DNA of 44,322 nt. It comes from Streptomyces albidoflavus. GTDB taxonomy: Bacteria > Actinomycetota > Actinomycetes > Streptomycetales > Streptomycetaceae. Made by a program: the position numbers and the translations under genes. Under the pieces are notes generated by a model, which made no database searches, had not been told where the DNA came from, and saw only the letters and a list, made by a program, of their open reading frames with translations. The DNA lies in assembly GCF_000719955.1 (NCBI RefSeq), contig NZ_JOII01000040.1, positions 1-44,322 on the forward strand, given 5' to 3'. Positions 6,900 through 14,419 of the stretch are shown here, one piece after another (the stretch's first letter is position 1; each line of letters begins with the position of its first letter).

Positions 6900-8192
6900 A
6901 TGAGCAGACCCGCCCGCTTCGACCGCGGCCACACCGACGACCTCCTCACCTACCTGGCGGCGAGCCCGTCCCCGTACCACGCGGTGGCCAACGCGGCCGA
7001 GCGGCTGGAGAAGGCCGGTTTCCGCCAGGTCGAGGAGACCGACGCCTGGGACGGGACCACCGGCGGCAAGTACGTCCTGCGGGGCGGCGCGCTCATCGCC
7101 TGGTTCGTCCCGGAGGGCGCCGAGCCCCACACCCCCTTCCGGATCGTCGGCGCGCACACCGACTCCCCCAACCTGCGGGTCAAGCCGCTGCCGGACACCG
7201 GCGCCGCGGGCTGGCGGCAGGTCGCCGTGGAGCTGTACGGCGGCACGCTGCTCAACACCTGGCTCGACCGGGACCTCGGCCTCGCCGGGCGGATCACCCT
7301 GCGGGACGGCCGTGACGTCCTGGTCAACATCGACCGGCCGCTGCTGCGCGTCCCGCAGCTCGCCATCCACCTGGACCGCGGCGCCAACGACGGCCTGAAG
7401 CTGGACCGGCAGAAGCACATGCAGCCGATCTGGGGACTCGGGGACGACGTCCAGGAAGGTGACCTCATCGCCTTCGTCGCCGAGGAGGCGGGCGTCGACG
7501 CCGCCGACGTGGCCGGCTGGGACCTCATGCCGCACCCCGTCGAGGCCCCCGCCTACCTGGGGCGGGACCGCGAACTGGTCGCCGGGCCCCGCATGGACAA
7601 CCTCCTCTCCGTGCACGCGGGCGCCGCCGCGCTCGCGGCCGCCGCCACCTCCGGGGAGCTGCCGCACATCCCGGTGCTGGCCGCCTTCGACCACGAGGAG
7701 AACGGCTCGCAGTCCGACACCGGCGCCGACGGCCCGCTCCTCGGCTCCGTCCTGGAACGCTCGGTCCACGCCCGCGGCGGCTCCCCCGAGGACCGCGCCC
7801 GCGCCCTCGCCGGGACGATCTGCCTCTCCTCGGACACCGGCCACGCCGTCCACCCCAACTACCCGGAGAAGCACGACCCGACCCACCACCCGCGCGCCAA
7901 CGGCGGACCGATCCTCAAGGTCAACGTCAACATGCGCTACGCGACCGACGGTTCGGGCCGCGCGGTCTTCGCCGAGGCGTGCGAGAAGGCCGGGGTTCCC
8001 TTCCAGAACTTCGTCTCCAACAACGCGATGCCCTGCGGCACCACCATCGGCCCGATCACCGCGGCCCGCCACGGCATCAAGACGGTCGACATCGGCGTCG
8101 CCATCCTCTCCATGCACAGCGCCCGCGAGCTGTGCGGGGCCGACGACCCGTTCCTGCTGGCCAACGCCCTGACGGCGTTCCTGGAGAACTGA
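6900..8192 (+). CDS. apeB: M18 family aminopeptidase
   Basis: 430 aa cytosolic metallo-aminopeptidase with a two-metal site, removing N-terminal (often acidic) residues. The expected ligands are visible: H86 in G-A-H-T-D-S-P, D233 in R-M-D-N-L-L, the E266/E267 pair in F-D-H-E-E-N-G-S, D312 in S-S-D-T-G-H-A-V-H-P-N, and H406 near the C-terminus in S-M-H-S-A-R-E. Length is standard for the bacterial family. The ATG has no Shine-Dalgarno but sits six nt after TAGGCT, so the mRNA is probably leaderless. It is downstream of parS cluster 1 and followed by a hairpin terminator, so it is monocistronic. Confidence 0.95.
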   Translation: MSRPARFDRGHTDDLLTYLAASPSPYHAVANAAERLEKAGFRQVEETDAWDGTTGGKYVLRGGALIAWFVPEGAEPHTPFRIVGAHTDSPNLRVKPLPDTGAAGWRQVAVELYGGTLLNTWLDRDLGLAGRITLRDGRDVLVNIDRPLLRVPQLAIHLDRGANDGLKLDRQKHMQPIWGLGDDVQEGDLIAFVAEEAGVDAADVAGWDLMPHPVEAPAYLGRDRELVAGPRMDNLLSVHAGAAALAAAATSGELPHIPVLAAFDHEENGSQSDTGADGPLLGSVLERSVHARGGSPEDRARALAGTICLSSDTGHAVHPNYPEKHDPTHHPRANGGPILKVNVNMRYATDGSGRAVFAEACEKAGVPFQNFVSNNAMPCGTTIGPITAARHGIKTVDIGVAILSMHSARELCGADDPFLLANALTAFLEN

Positions 8193-8215
8193 CCGGGGGC
8201 TGCCCCCGACGCAGC

Positions 8216-8261
8216 AAGGCGGTGCTGACCGAGGCTCAACAGGCCCGGTCGGCACCGCCTT
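8216..8261 (+). terminator. Terminator after M18 aminopeptidase
   Basis: A 15-bp stem with one T-G wobble: AAGGCGGTGCTGACC (8216-8230) and GGTCGGCACCGCCTT (8247-8261), followed by TT. A smaller C/G-rich hairpin lies at 8194-8208, just after the stop codon. Confidence 0.8.
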
Positions 8262-8389
8262 TCGCATGGACGCCGCTTGTCCGCCGCACGCGGGGGTACG
8301 CGCCCCTTGCACAGGCTTACGACAGGACGCGCGAGCAGCCGCCCAACCGGGGCGGACGGCCCACCGTCCACTCACAGGAGGCGACAGCC

Positions 8390-8620
8390 ATGGGCCTCGG
8401 CGGATGCATCATCCTCATCGCGGTGGGGGCGATCCTCACCTTCGCGACCGATTTCGAGCTGGAGGGGATCAACGTCACCCTGGTCGGCGCGATCCTCATG
8501 CTCGTCGGCGTGATCGGCACCATCGCGTTCACCAGCATCGCCCGCCGCCGGCGGCTGCTCATGACGCAGACGCCGCCGGTCGTGGAGGGCGGCCGCACCC
8601 ACGACGACCGCCTCATCTGA
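8390..8620 (+). CDS. DUF6458-like small membrane protein
   Basis: 76 aa. The ATG at 8390 is preceded by AGGAGG at 9 nt. It has two hydrophobic segments, about residues 3-20 (C-I-I-L-I-A-V-G-A-I-L) and 26-47 (V-T-L-V-G-A-I-L-M-L-V-G-V-I-G), then a basic R-R-R-R stop-transfer and a short hydrophilic tail. The compact two-helix form with D-F-E-L-E-G-I-N in the connecting turn matches the actinobacterial DUF6458 family as I recall it. Function is unknown. It ends 9 nt from the convergent NHL gene, with no room for a separate terminator. Confidence 0.85.
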   Translation: MGLGGCIILIAVGAILTFATDFELEGINVTLVGAILMLVGVIGTIAFTSIARRRRLLMTQTPPVVEGGRTHDDRLI

Positions 8621-8629
8621 GGACGGCGG

Positions 8630-10471
8630 TCAGGAGCCGGCCCCGTCCTCGTCCATCCCGGCGAGGACGAGCGCCAGCCGGTCCGTGCCGTCCCCCTCAC
8701 CCGGGGCCACGACCCGCACCGGGACACCCCAGTCCTGCTGATGGACGTGGCACGCCGGATACTCGTTGGCCGGGTCGTCGTCACACGAGGCCGCCATCGC
8801 CGAGACGTGCAGCACGCCCTCGGTGATCTCCGGGTTGAGCGGCAGCTCCCGGAAGAGGTCCGTGCCCGCGCCGTCCCCGTCGAGCAGCAGCTCGGGCGGG
8901 GTCGAGGAGACCAGCAGCCGGGTGGAGGGCCCGTACCGGGTGTCCAGCTTCTGCCCGGCGGGCGCCTGGAAGACCACGTCGAGGCGGAGCGTGCACGGCG
9001 CGATCTCGGTGGCCGCCCGCTGCGTGCGGTGCGCGACCGCCTCCACGCGTACCGCCTCCTCGGGCAGCCGCAGCCGCGTCAGCCGGTGCCGCGCCGACTC
9101 GACCACCACGATCTCCTCGCCCACCAGCACCGCCCCCGAGGGCTCCCGCAGATCGGTGGCGAGGGTGCTCACCTCACCGGAGGCCGGGTCGTAGCGGCGC
9201 AGCGCGTGGTTGTACGTGTCGCTGACCGCGACCGAACCGTCGGGCAGCACGGTCACCGCCAGCGGATGCTGGAACAGGGCCTGGGCGGCCTCGCCGTCCC
9301 GGTGCCCGAAGTCGAAGAGACCGGTGCCGACCGCCGTGTGCACGGTGCCCTCCGGGTCGACCCAGCGCAGCGCCGAGGTCTCCGAGTCGGCCACCCACAG
9401 CCGCGCGTCCCCGTCCGCCGCGAGCCCCGAGGGCTGCGCGAACCACGCCTCGGCCCCGGGCCCGTCGACCAGCCCCTCGTTGGTGGTCCCGGCCGCCACG
9501 GCGACCGTCCCGGCCTGCGGGTCGTACGTCCACAGCTGGTGCGTCCCCGCCATGGCGATCCACAGCTTGCCGCCGAACCAGGCCACGTCCCACGGCGAGG
9601 AGAGATCCACCTCACGGGCCGGGCCCGAGGTCGGCGACCCCTGCCACCACTGCCGCCCGGTCCCGGCCGGCGTCGTCACCACCCCGCTCGCCAGCTCGAC
9701 CCGGCGCAGCGCGTGGTTGACGGTGTCCGCGACGATCACCGCGTCGCCTTCCGGGGTCAGCGCCAGACCCTGCGGCTCGCTGAACCGCGCCTCGGCCGGG
9801 CCGCCGTCGGCCAGCCCGCGCTCGCCCTCGCCGCCGATCCGCCGGACGACGCTCTCCCCGTCCTCCGCCAGCTCCACCAGCTGGTGCCGGGTCGTGTCGC
9901 TGACCAGGAAGTTCCCCGAGGGCAGCAGCACCGCGCGCCCCGGGAACCGCAGCGCCCCCGCCACCGGCTCCGGCGCCACGTACGGCCCGTCGCCGCGCCG
10001 CAGCGTCCCCTTCGCCGCGTGCTCCGCCTCCAGCTCCTCGACGAGCTTCTCGATGGCGTGCGCGTGCCCCTCACCGGCGTGCTGCGCGACCACGTACCCC
10101 TCGGGGTCGATCACCACCAGCGTCGGCCACGCCCGCACCGCGTACTGCTTCCAGGTCACCAGCTCCGGATCGTCCAGCACCGGGTGCTCCACCCCGTACC
10201 GCTCGACCGCGTCCACCACGGCCTGATGCTCCGCCTCGTGCACGAACTTCGGCGAGTGCACCCCCACGATCACCACGGTGTCCCGGTGCCGCTCCTCCAG
10301 CTCCCGCAGCTCGTCGAGAACATGCAGACAGTTCACACAGCAGAACGTCCAGAAATCGGCGATCACGATCTTCCCGCGAAGATCCTGGAGACTCAGCTCA
10401 TCGCCACCCGTATTGAGCCAGCCACCCTTTCCCACCAGCTCAGGGGCGCGGACACGTGCACGCTTACTCAT
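8630..10471 (-). CDS. Thioredoxin-like / NHL-repeat protein (NHLRC2-like)
   Basis: 613 aa. Residues 10-150 form a thioredoxin-like domain with the redox motif C45-V-N-C48 within W-T-F-C-C-V-N-C-L-H, close to the C-C-I-N-C of animal NHLRC2. NHL beta-propeller repeats follow from about 160 to 470 (recurring V-A-D-S/T and G-L-A-L/A segments), then a C-terminal beta-sandwich-like region. There is no signal peptide, so it is probably cytosolic. Its role is unknown; the family suggests disulfide exchange coupled to a propeller scaffold. The ATG at 10471 lacks a Shine-Dalgarno and has CACCCT six nt before it. Confidence 0.92.
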   Translation of the reverse strand: MSKRARVRAPELVGKGGWLNTGGDELSLQDLRGKIVIADFWTFCCVNCLHVLDELRELEERHRDTVVIVGVHSPKFVHEAEHQAVVDAVERYGVEHPVLDDPELVTWKQYAVRAWPTLVVIDPEGYVVAQHAGEGHAHAIEKLVEELEAEHAAKGTLRRGDGPYVAPEPVAGALRFPGRAVLLPSGNFLVSDTTRHQLVELAEDGESVVRRIGGEGERGLADGGPAEARFSEPQGLALTPEGDAVIVADTVNHALRRVELASGVVTTPAGTGRQWWQGSPTSGPAREVDLSSPWDVAWFGGKLWIAMAGTHQLWTYDPQAGTVAVAAGTTNEGLVDGPGAEAWFAQPSGLAADGDARLWVADSETSALRWVDPEGTVHTAVGTGLFDFGHRDGEAAQALFQHPLAVTVLPDGSVAVSDTYNHALRRYDPASGEVSTLATDLREPSGAVLVGEEIVVVESARHRLTRLRLPEEAVRVEAVAHRTQRAATEIAPCTLRLDVVFQAPAGQKLDTRYGPSTRLLVSSTPPELLLDGDGAGTDLFRELPLNPEITEGVLHVSAMAASCDDDPANEYPACHVHQQDWGVPVRVVAPGEGDGTDRLALVLAGMDEDGAGS

Positions 10472-10477
10472 ACGACA

Positions 10478-10483
10478 AGGGTG
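10478..10483 (-). promoter_or_regulatory. Possible -10 box for leaderless NHL gene
   Basis: CACCCT, six nt, then ATG at 10471. The first base deviates from TANNNT, so support is weaker than at the other sites. Confidence 0.35.
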
Positions 10484-10557
10484 CCATCCACCGGCGACGA
10501 GGGACGCATCCCGGCCTTCCGTTCACGGGGGTGACACAGTCACGGCCCGCGCCGGAC

Positions 10558-10755
10558 TCACCCGTGTCCCTCAGGATGCCGCCGCAGGAACACGTTGCAG
10601 TCACTGACGGTCGTCATGTCCCCACCGGCCCGCGCCCAGCTCCGCACACGGGCCAGCTCGGTGCAGTAGGGGCAGCCGGCGGCCGGCAGCGGTTCCGGGT
10701 CCATACGTAAGGGGAGTTCCAGCGGGCCTGTGGTGCAGCGCGTCGGCTCGGTCAT
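10558..10755 (-). CDS. Small Cys-containing Streptomyces protein
   Basis: 65 aa. The ATG at 10755 has GAGAGGTGACCG before it, a good ribosome binding site. The core G-C-P-Y-C-T-E-L has a CxxC pair and is followed by A-R-A-G-G-D and a C-terminal R-R-H-P-E-G-H-G. From memory it resembles the small proteins often encoded near XRE and DUF397 genes in Streptomyces (C-P-x-C ... A-G-D ... R-H). It is divergent from the XRE regulator, and the 140-nt gap holds repeated GTAGGGGCA boxes, with a third copy inside this gene at 10666-10677. Function is unknown. Confidence 0.72.
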   Translation of the reverse strand: MTEPTRCTTGPLELPLRMDPEPLPAAGCPYCTELARVRSWARAGGDMTTVSDCNVFLRRHPEGHG

Positions 10756-10814
10756 CGGTCACCTCTCGGAGATGCGTGTCCCACGACAACGTTCGGCCGG
10801 TGAAAGGCCGTCAG

Positions 10815-10835
10815 GTAGGGGCATCCGTAGGGGCA
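10815..10835. promoter_or_regulatory. Tandem GTAGGGGCA boxes before the XRE gene
   Basis: GTAGGGGCATCC at 10815 and GTAGGGGCAGCC at 10827 are direct repeats with 12-bp period, 61-81 nt before the XRE start. The second form recurs at 10666-10677. They are candidate operator half-sites for the XRE protein. Confidence 0.4.
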
Positions 10836-10895
10836 GCCATCTCCGCACCCAGGAATTCCCGCCGCCCCCGCCCTCCCGCGAGGCAGGATGAAGTC

Positions 10896-12002
10896 ATGGC
10901 CGTCGCCACCCTCATCAAAGACCTCCGCACCGCCCGGGGCTGGTCCCAGGGGCGCCTTGCCGGTGCCGTCAACGAGGCGTTCGGGACCGGGCTGGACCGG
11001 GAGTACGTGAGTCGGTGGGAGCGCGGGAAGGTGGTGCCGGGGCCGTACTACCTGCGGTGTCTGTCGGCTGTGCTCGATGTGCCGCTCGCTGTGCTGGAGG
11101 GTGAAGTGAACCGCCGTACGTTCCTGTCGGACGCCGCCGCCACGGCGATAGCACCGGTGGTTGCCTCGGAGCTGCTGAGCGCGGGGTTCGCCGCGCGGCT
11201 ACGGGGCGGGCCGAGTGTGGAGGAGTGGGAGGCGAAGCTCGCCACGTACGGGACGGAGTACATGAGTCTGGGGGCCGCCGACATCCAGCGGCGGATCTCC
11301 GGGGAGCTGGTCGCCGTGCAGCAGCAGTTGGAGGAAGACCGGCTCTGGTCGGTGGCGGCGCGGCTCATGACCCTGTACGCGAAGACGTTCCCGGGCTCGG
11401 ACGGGGCCAAGGCGGTGGGGTGGTACCGGATGGCGGCCGAGGCGGCAGACCGGTCCGAGGACGAGGCCACGCGGGTCTGGGTGCGCGGGCGGGCCGCCAT
11501 CGCGCTGGGGTACGAAGGCGCCTCGCTCGGCGTCGCGGACGTCCTGGCCGACCAGGCCATGGCGATCAGCGCCCGGCCGTCGCTGGGCCTGCTCAACGCC
11601 GTCATGGGCAAGGCACACGCGGCCGCCCTGCGCGGGGACGAGGGCACGGCGCGGGCGCTGCTGGATCAGGGCCGCGCCCTCTTCGACCGGGCGGGTTCGT
11701 ACGAGCAGACCTCGGACTACGCCGTGCCCTGGTGGCGGATGAACGTCTTCGTGTCGCTGCTGACGGCCCGGCTCGGCGACGAGGACGCGGCAGCGACGGC
11801 CCAGGAGGCGTCCGTACGCGAACTCCCCGCCGAACTGCCCCGCTTCGCGACCCACCTGGAGATGCACCGGGGCCTGATGCTCGCCAGGTCCGGGGACACG
11901 GCCGGGGGCGTCGCGCATGCGCGGGCCGCGCTCGATGCCCTGCCGCCGGAGAAGCACTCGCTGACCTTGCGGCTGCTGATGAGTGAAGTGGAGCGGGGCT
12001 GA
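10896..12002 (+). CDS. XRE-family regulator with TPR-like C-terminal region
   Basis: 368 aa from ATG 10896. Residues 5-65 form a Cro/C1-type helix-turn-helix (S-Q-G-R-L-A-G-A-V-N, then R-E-Y-V-S-R-W-E-R-G-K). After an R-R-T-F-L-S-D-A-A-A linker, residues about 95-365 are helical and Ala-rich with TPR-like periodicity, the usual architecture of Streptomyces XRE-TPR regulators. The first codon follows CAGGAT-GAAGTC, which could be either a weak Shine-Dalgarno or a leaderless -10. Its TGA abuts the next ATG with no gap (TGA-ATG), so the DUF5919-like protein is translationally coupled. The ligand is unknown. Confidence 0.88.
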   Translation: MAVATLIKDLRTARGWSQGRLAGAVNEAFGTGLDREYVSRWERGKVVPGPYYLRCLSAVLDVPLAVLEGEVNRRTFLSDAAATAIAPVVASELLSAGFAARLRGGPSVEEWEAKLATYGTEYMSLGAADIQRRISGELVAVQQQLEEDRLWSVAARLMTLYAKTFPGSDGAKAVGWYRMAAEAADRSEDEATRVWVRGRAAIALGYEGASLGVADVLADQAMAISARPSLGLLNAVMGKAHAAALRGDEGTARALLDQGRALFDRAGSYEQTSDYAVPWWRMNVFVSLLTARLGDEDAAATAQEASVRELPAELPRFATHLEMHRGLMLARSGDTAGGVAHARAALDALPPEKHSLTLRLLMSEVERG

Positions 12003-12578
12003 ATGAGATTCCTGACGGACCGCATCAAGAGCGGCCACGACCGTGAACTCGTCCAGAGCTACCCGTACCGGTCGGCGTGCCCGTCGACCGTGTGGGCGGA
12101 CCTGATCGGCTCGGCGGGCGAGGAACTGTTCTTCGCCGGGTACACCAACTACTTCCTCTGGACGCAGGTCCCTGCCTTCGCGGACACCCTGCGGCGGAAG
12201 GCGGCCGAGGGGTGCCGGGTGCGCTTCCTCCTGGGCGACCCGGAAGGGCAGGTGACGCGGGAGCGGGAGGTGGTGGAGGATGCGGCTCTCTCCGTCTCGA
12301 CGCGCATCCGCATCACCTTGGAGAACCTCGACCGGCTGGGAAAGCTGGACGGACTGGAGACCCGGTTCAGCGCGCCCGAGGACGCCACCAACCACGTGAG
12401 CCTCTCCGTCTTCCGCTTCGACCACGAGGCCCTGGTCACCCCGCACCTCGCCCGGCTCGTGGGCCACGACTCGCCGTTGTTGCATCTCCGCAGGCACGGG
12501 GAGAAGGGCATGTTCGAGCGGTTCGGCGAGCATGCCGAGGAGTTGTGGCAGGCTGCGCTTCCCCTGCGTACGCGGTAG
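12003..12578 (+). CDS. DUF5919 / PLD-like domain protein
   Basis: 191 aa. The sequence F-F-A-G-Y-T-N-Y-F-L-W near residue 43, G-C-R-V-R-F-L-L-G-D-P at 70-80, and S-V-F-R-F-D-H-E-A-L-V-T-P-H-L-A-R-L-V-G-H-D-S-P from 135 match the DUF5919 family, a phospholipase-D-like fold usually fused to an N-terminal HTH in actinobacteria. No complete HxK(x4)D motif is evident, so catalysis is doubtful. Here the domain stands alone, directly behind an XRE gene, as if the usual fusion were split. It may be the effector or sensory partner of that regulator. No membrane segment is seen. Confidence 0.75.
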   Translation: MRFLTDRIKSGHDRELVQSYPYRSACPSTVWADLIGSAGEELFFAGYTNYFLWTQVPAFADTLRRKAAEGCRVRFLLGDPEGQVTREREVVEDAALSVSTRIRITLENLDRLGKLDGLETRFSAPEDATNHVSLSVFRFDHEALVTPHLARLVGHDSPLLHLRRHGEKGMFERFGEHAEELWQAALPLRTR

Positions 12579-12689
12579 GGCCCCGCGAGTCGGCGGGGCC
12601 GCGCACACCGGGAGGCGCTGCGGCGGACTCCGCCGCCTCCCCGCGCGCCGCCCGCGCATTCCCCCGCCCCCAGCGGGAACCTGACCCCC

Positions 12690-13181
12690 ATGAGATTCCA
12701 AGTGCGTGAACGGATCTTCGGGGTCGGCGACGACTACTGGATCGAGGATGCCGACGGGCGGAAGGTCTATCTGGTCGACGGCAAGGCCATGCGGCTGCGG
12801 GACACCTTCGAGTTGAAGGATGTGGACGGGCGGGTGCTCGTCGACATCCGGCAGAAGCTGGTGAGTCTGCGGGACACGATGGTGATCGAGCGGGGCGACG
12901 AGAAGCTCGCCACCGTGAAGCGGAAGCGGCTCTCGCTGTTGCGGAACCACTTCCGGGTCTCCATGGTCGACGGGACCGAACTGGACGTCAGCGGGCGCAT
13001 CCTCGACCGGGAGTTCGCGGTCGAGTACGACGGGGAGCTGCTGGCGCAGATCTCGCGGCGCTGGCTGACCGTGCGGGACACCTACGGCGTCGACGTCGTC
13101 CGGGACGACATGGACCCGGCGCTGGTCATCGCCATCGCGGTCTGCGTGATCACGCTGGCCGAGAAGGAACGGGACGACTGA
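12690..13181 (+). CDS. LURP-one-related (tubby-like) family protein
   Basis: 163 aa, consisting of a single LURP-one/scramblase-like beta-barrel: repeated strands such as Y-W-I-E-D-A-D-G-R-K-V-Y-L-V-D-G, R-L-R-D-T-F-E-L-K-D and L-V-S-L-R-D-T-M-V-I, and a hydrophobic C-terminal helix near 145-158 (A-L-V-I-A-I-A-V-C-V-I-T-L-A), the hallmark buried or membrane-inserting helix of this fold. The family is widespread in bacteria and plants with mostly undefined roles. The ATG at 12690 has only GGGAACC before it. It lies 111 nt after the DUF5919 gene on the same strand, perhaps in the same transcript. Confidence 0.85.
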   Translation: MRFQVRERIFGVGDDYWIEDADGRKVYLVDGKAMRLRDTFELKDVDGRVLVDIRQKLVSLRDTMVIERGDEKLATVKRKRLSLLRNHFRVSMVDGTELDVSGRILDREFAVEYDGELLAQISRRWLTVRDTYGVDVVRDDMDPALVIAIAVCVITLAEKERDD

Positions 13182-13206
13182 GACCCCGTCCCCCCTCGCC
13201 GCCCCT

Positions 13207-13222
13207 GCCGCAGTGCTGCGGC
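13207..13222. terminator. Possible short hairpin between convergent genes
   Basis: GCCGCAG / CTGCGGC perfect 7-bp arms with a 2-nt centre, lying between the convergent LURP-one and nitrilase-like genes. A second weak 5-bp stem follows. The short loop makes it a doubtful terminator. Confidence 0.35.
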
Positions 13223-13232
13223 CGTCGCAGCG

Positions 13233-14036
13233 CTACGGCCGCGGCTCCTTCGGCTCGGCCAGGCCCAGCCGGCGGTCCTTCAGGGCCGGGAAGCGGTCGC
13301 GGGTGGCGGCGACCGTCGACGGGTCGAAGTCGACGGTGAGGATCTCCTCGTCCGTGCCCGCCTCGGCCAGCACCTCGCCCCAGGGGTCGACGACGACGGA
13401 GCGGCCCGCCTGTTCGGTCCCGGCGTGGGTGCCGGCGGTGCCGCAGGCCAGGACGTACGCCTGGTTCTCGACGGCGCGGGCGCGGGCGAGCAGGGACCAG
13501 TGGGCGGCACGGCGGGCGGGCCAGCCGGCGGGGACCACCATGGTCTCGGCGCCCGCGTCGACCAGGCTGCGGAACTGCTCGGGGAAACGCAGGTCGTAGC
13601 AGGTGGCGAGGCCGAGGGTGGTCTCGGGCAGGTCGACGGTGACCAGGCGGTCGCCGGCGCCCATCAGGACGGCCTCGCCCTGGTCGAAGCCGAAGCGGTG
13701 GATCTTGCGGTAGGAGGCGGCGAGGGTGCCGTCGGGGGCGAAGACCAGCGAGGTGTTGTAGAGGCGGCCCTCGGAGTCGTGCTCCGGGATGGACCCGCCG
13801 TGCAGCCAGACCCCGGCGTCGCGGGCGGCCTCGGAGAGGGCGAGGAAGGTGGGGCCGCGCAACTCCTCGGCGTGCTCGCCGAACTGGTCGAAGGCGAAGG
13901 CGCCGGTGGTCCAGAGTTCGGGGAGGACGACCAGGTCGGAGCCGGATCGCTCGCGGATCAGGCCGACCGCGCGGTCCCTGCGGGCGTCCACCGATTCGGC
14001 CGGGTCCACACAGATCTGGATGAGCGAGGCGCGCAC
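13233..14036 (-). CDS. Carbon-nitrogen hydrolase (nitrilase superfamily)
   Basis: 267 aa, a single-domain amidase of the nitrilase superfamily. The catalytic triad is complete: E40 in L-P-E-L-W, K111 in S-Y-R-K-I-H-R-F-G-F-D, and C146 in A-T-C-Y-D-L-R-F-P-E. The sequence around Lys and Cys resembles Nit2/omega-amidase-like branches acting on omega-amides or deaminated metabolites, but the substrate is not determined. The GTG at 14036 has GGTGG a few nt upstream. It is convergent with the LURP-one gene and divergent from the mycothiol-dependent enzyme gene. Confidence 0.92.
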   Translation of the reverse strand: MRASLIQICVDPAESVDARRDRAVGLIRERSGSDLVVLPELWTTGAFAFDQFGEHAEELRGPTFLALSEAARDAGVWLHGGSIPEHDSEGRLYNTSLVFAPDGTLAASYRKIHRFGFDQGEAVLMGAGDRLVTVDLPETTLGLATCYDLRFPEQFRSLVDAGAETMVVPAGWPARRAAHWSLLARARAVENQAYVLACGTAGTHAGTEQAGRSVVVDPWGEVLAEAGTDEEILTVDFDPSTVAATRDRFPALKDRRLGLAEPKEPRP

Positions 14037-14304
14037 ACTACCACCGTCCTGGCATTCGGGCCGTCAACACGGGCCTACGATCGTCACACGAAAGCACTGC
14101 CGGGGTGCCATGGGGCAGCGTACTGTGCTGTTCCACGAAGGGGCGCGTCGGAGGGGACCGATCACCCGGCATGCCCGCCCCTCGTCCTGAGCAGACGCCG
14201 CCCGCCCGTCCGCCGCCCGCACGATGTCAGCCAGCCGTCAGCCGTCCGCCCGCCCGCTGCCCGTTGCCCGACTGCCCTGGTCCGAAGCGACCGGGGACCG
14301 GTGG

Positions 14305-14348
14305 TCCGTACGATGCGCGTACGGAGAGGTCCCGTACGACCGTACGGG
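14305..14348. promoter_or_regulatory. Two adjacent GTACG dyads in the 383-nt gap
   Basis: TCCGTACG (14305-14312) / CGTACGGA (14318-14325) and CCCGTACG (14331-14338) / CGTACGGG (14341-14348) are two perfect 8-bp inverted repeats 5 bp apart, 72 nt before the maleylpyruvate-isomerase-like gene. They may be tandem operators or paired hairpins in its leader. The rest of 14037-14419 shows no gene. Confidence 0.6.
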
Positions 14349-14419
14349 CCGCTCGCACCGCCGTTCGCCCGTACCCGCCGCCATCCGACCGCCCGCGCAC
14401 CACTCGCCCGAGGGATCAC

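Noticed and set aside
12690..13181. LURP-one protein as an exported protein
   Set aside because: The hydrophobic stretch is C-terminal and typical of the fold's central helix, not a signal peptide.
14105..14419. N-terminal extension of the mycothiol-dependent enzyme
   Set aside because: The extra 105 residues are Pro/Arg-rich, cross the paired dyads, and a GTG with Shine-Dalgarno sits at 14420 exactly where the family begins.
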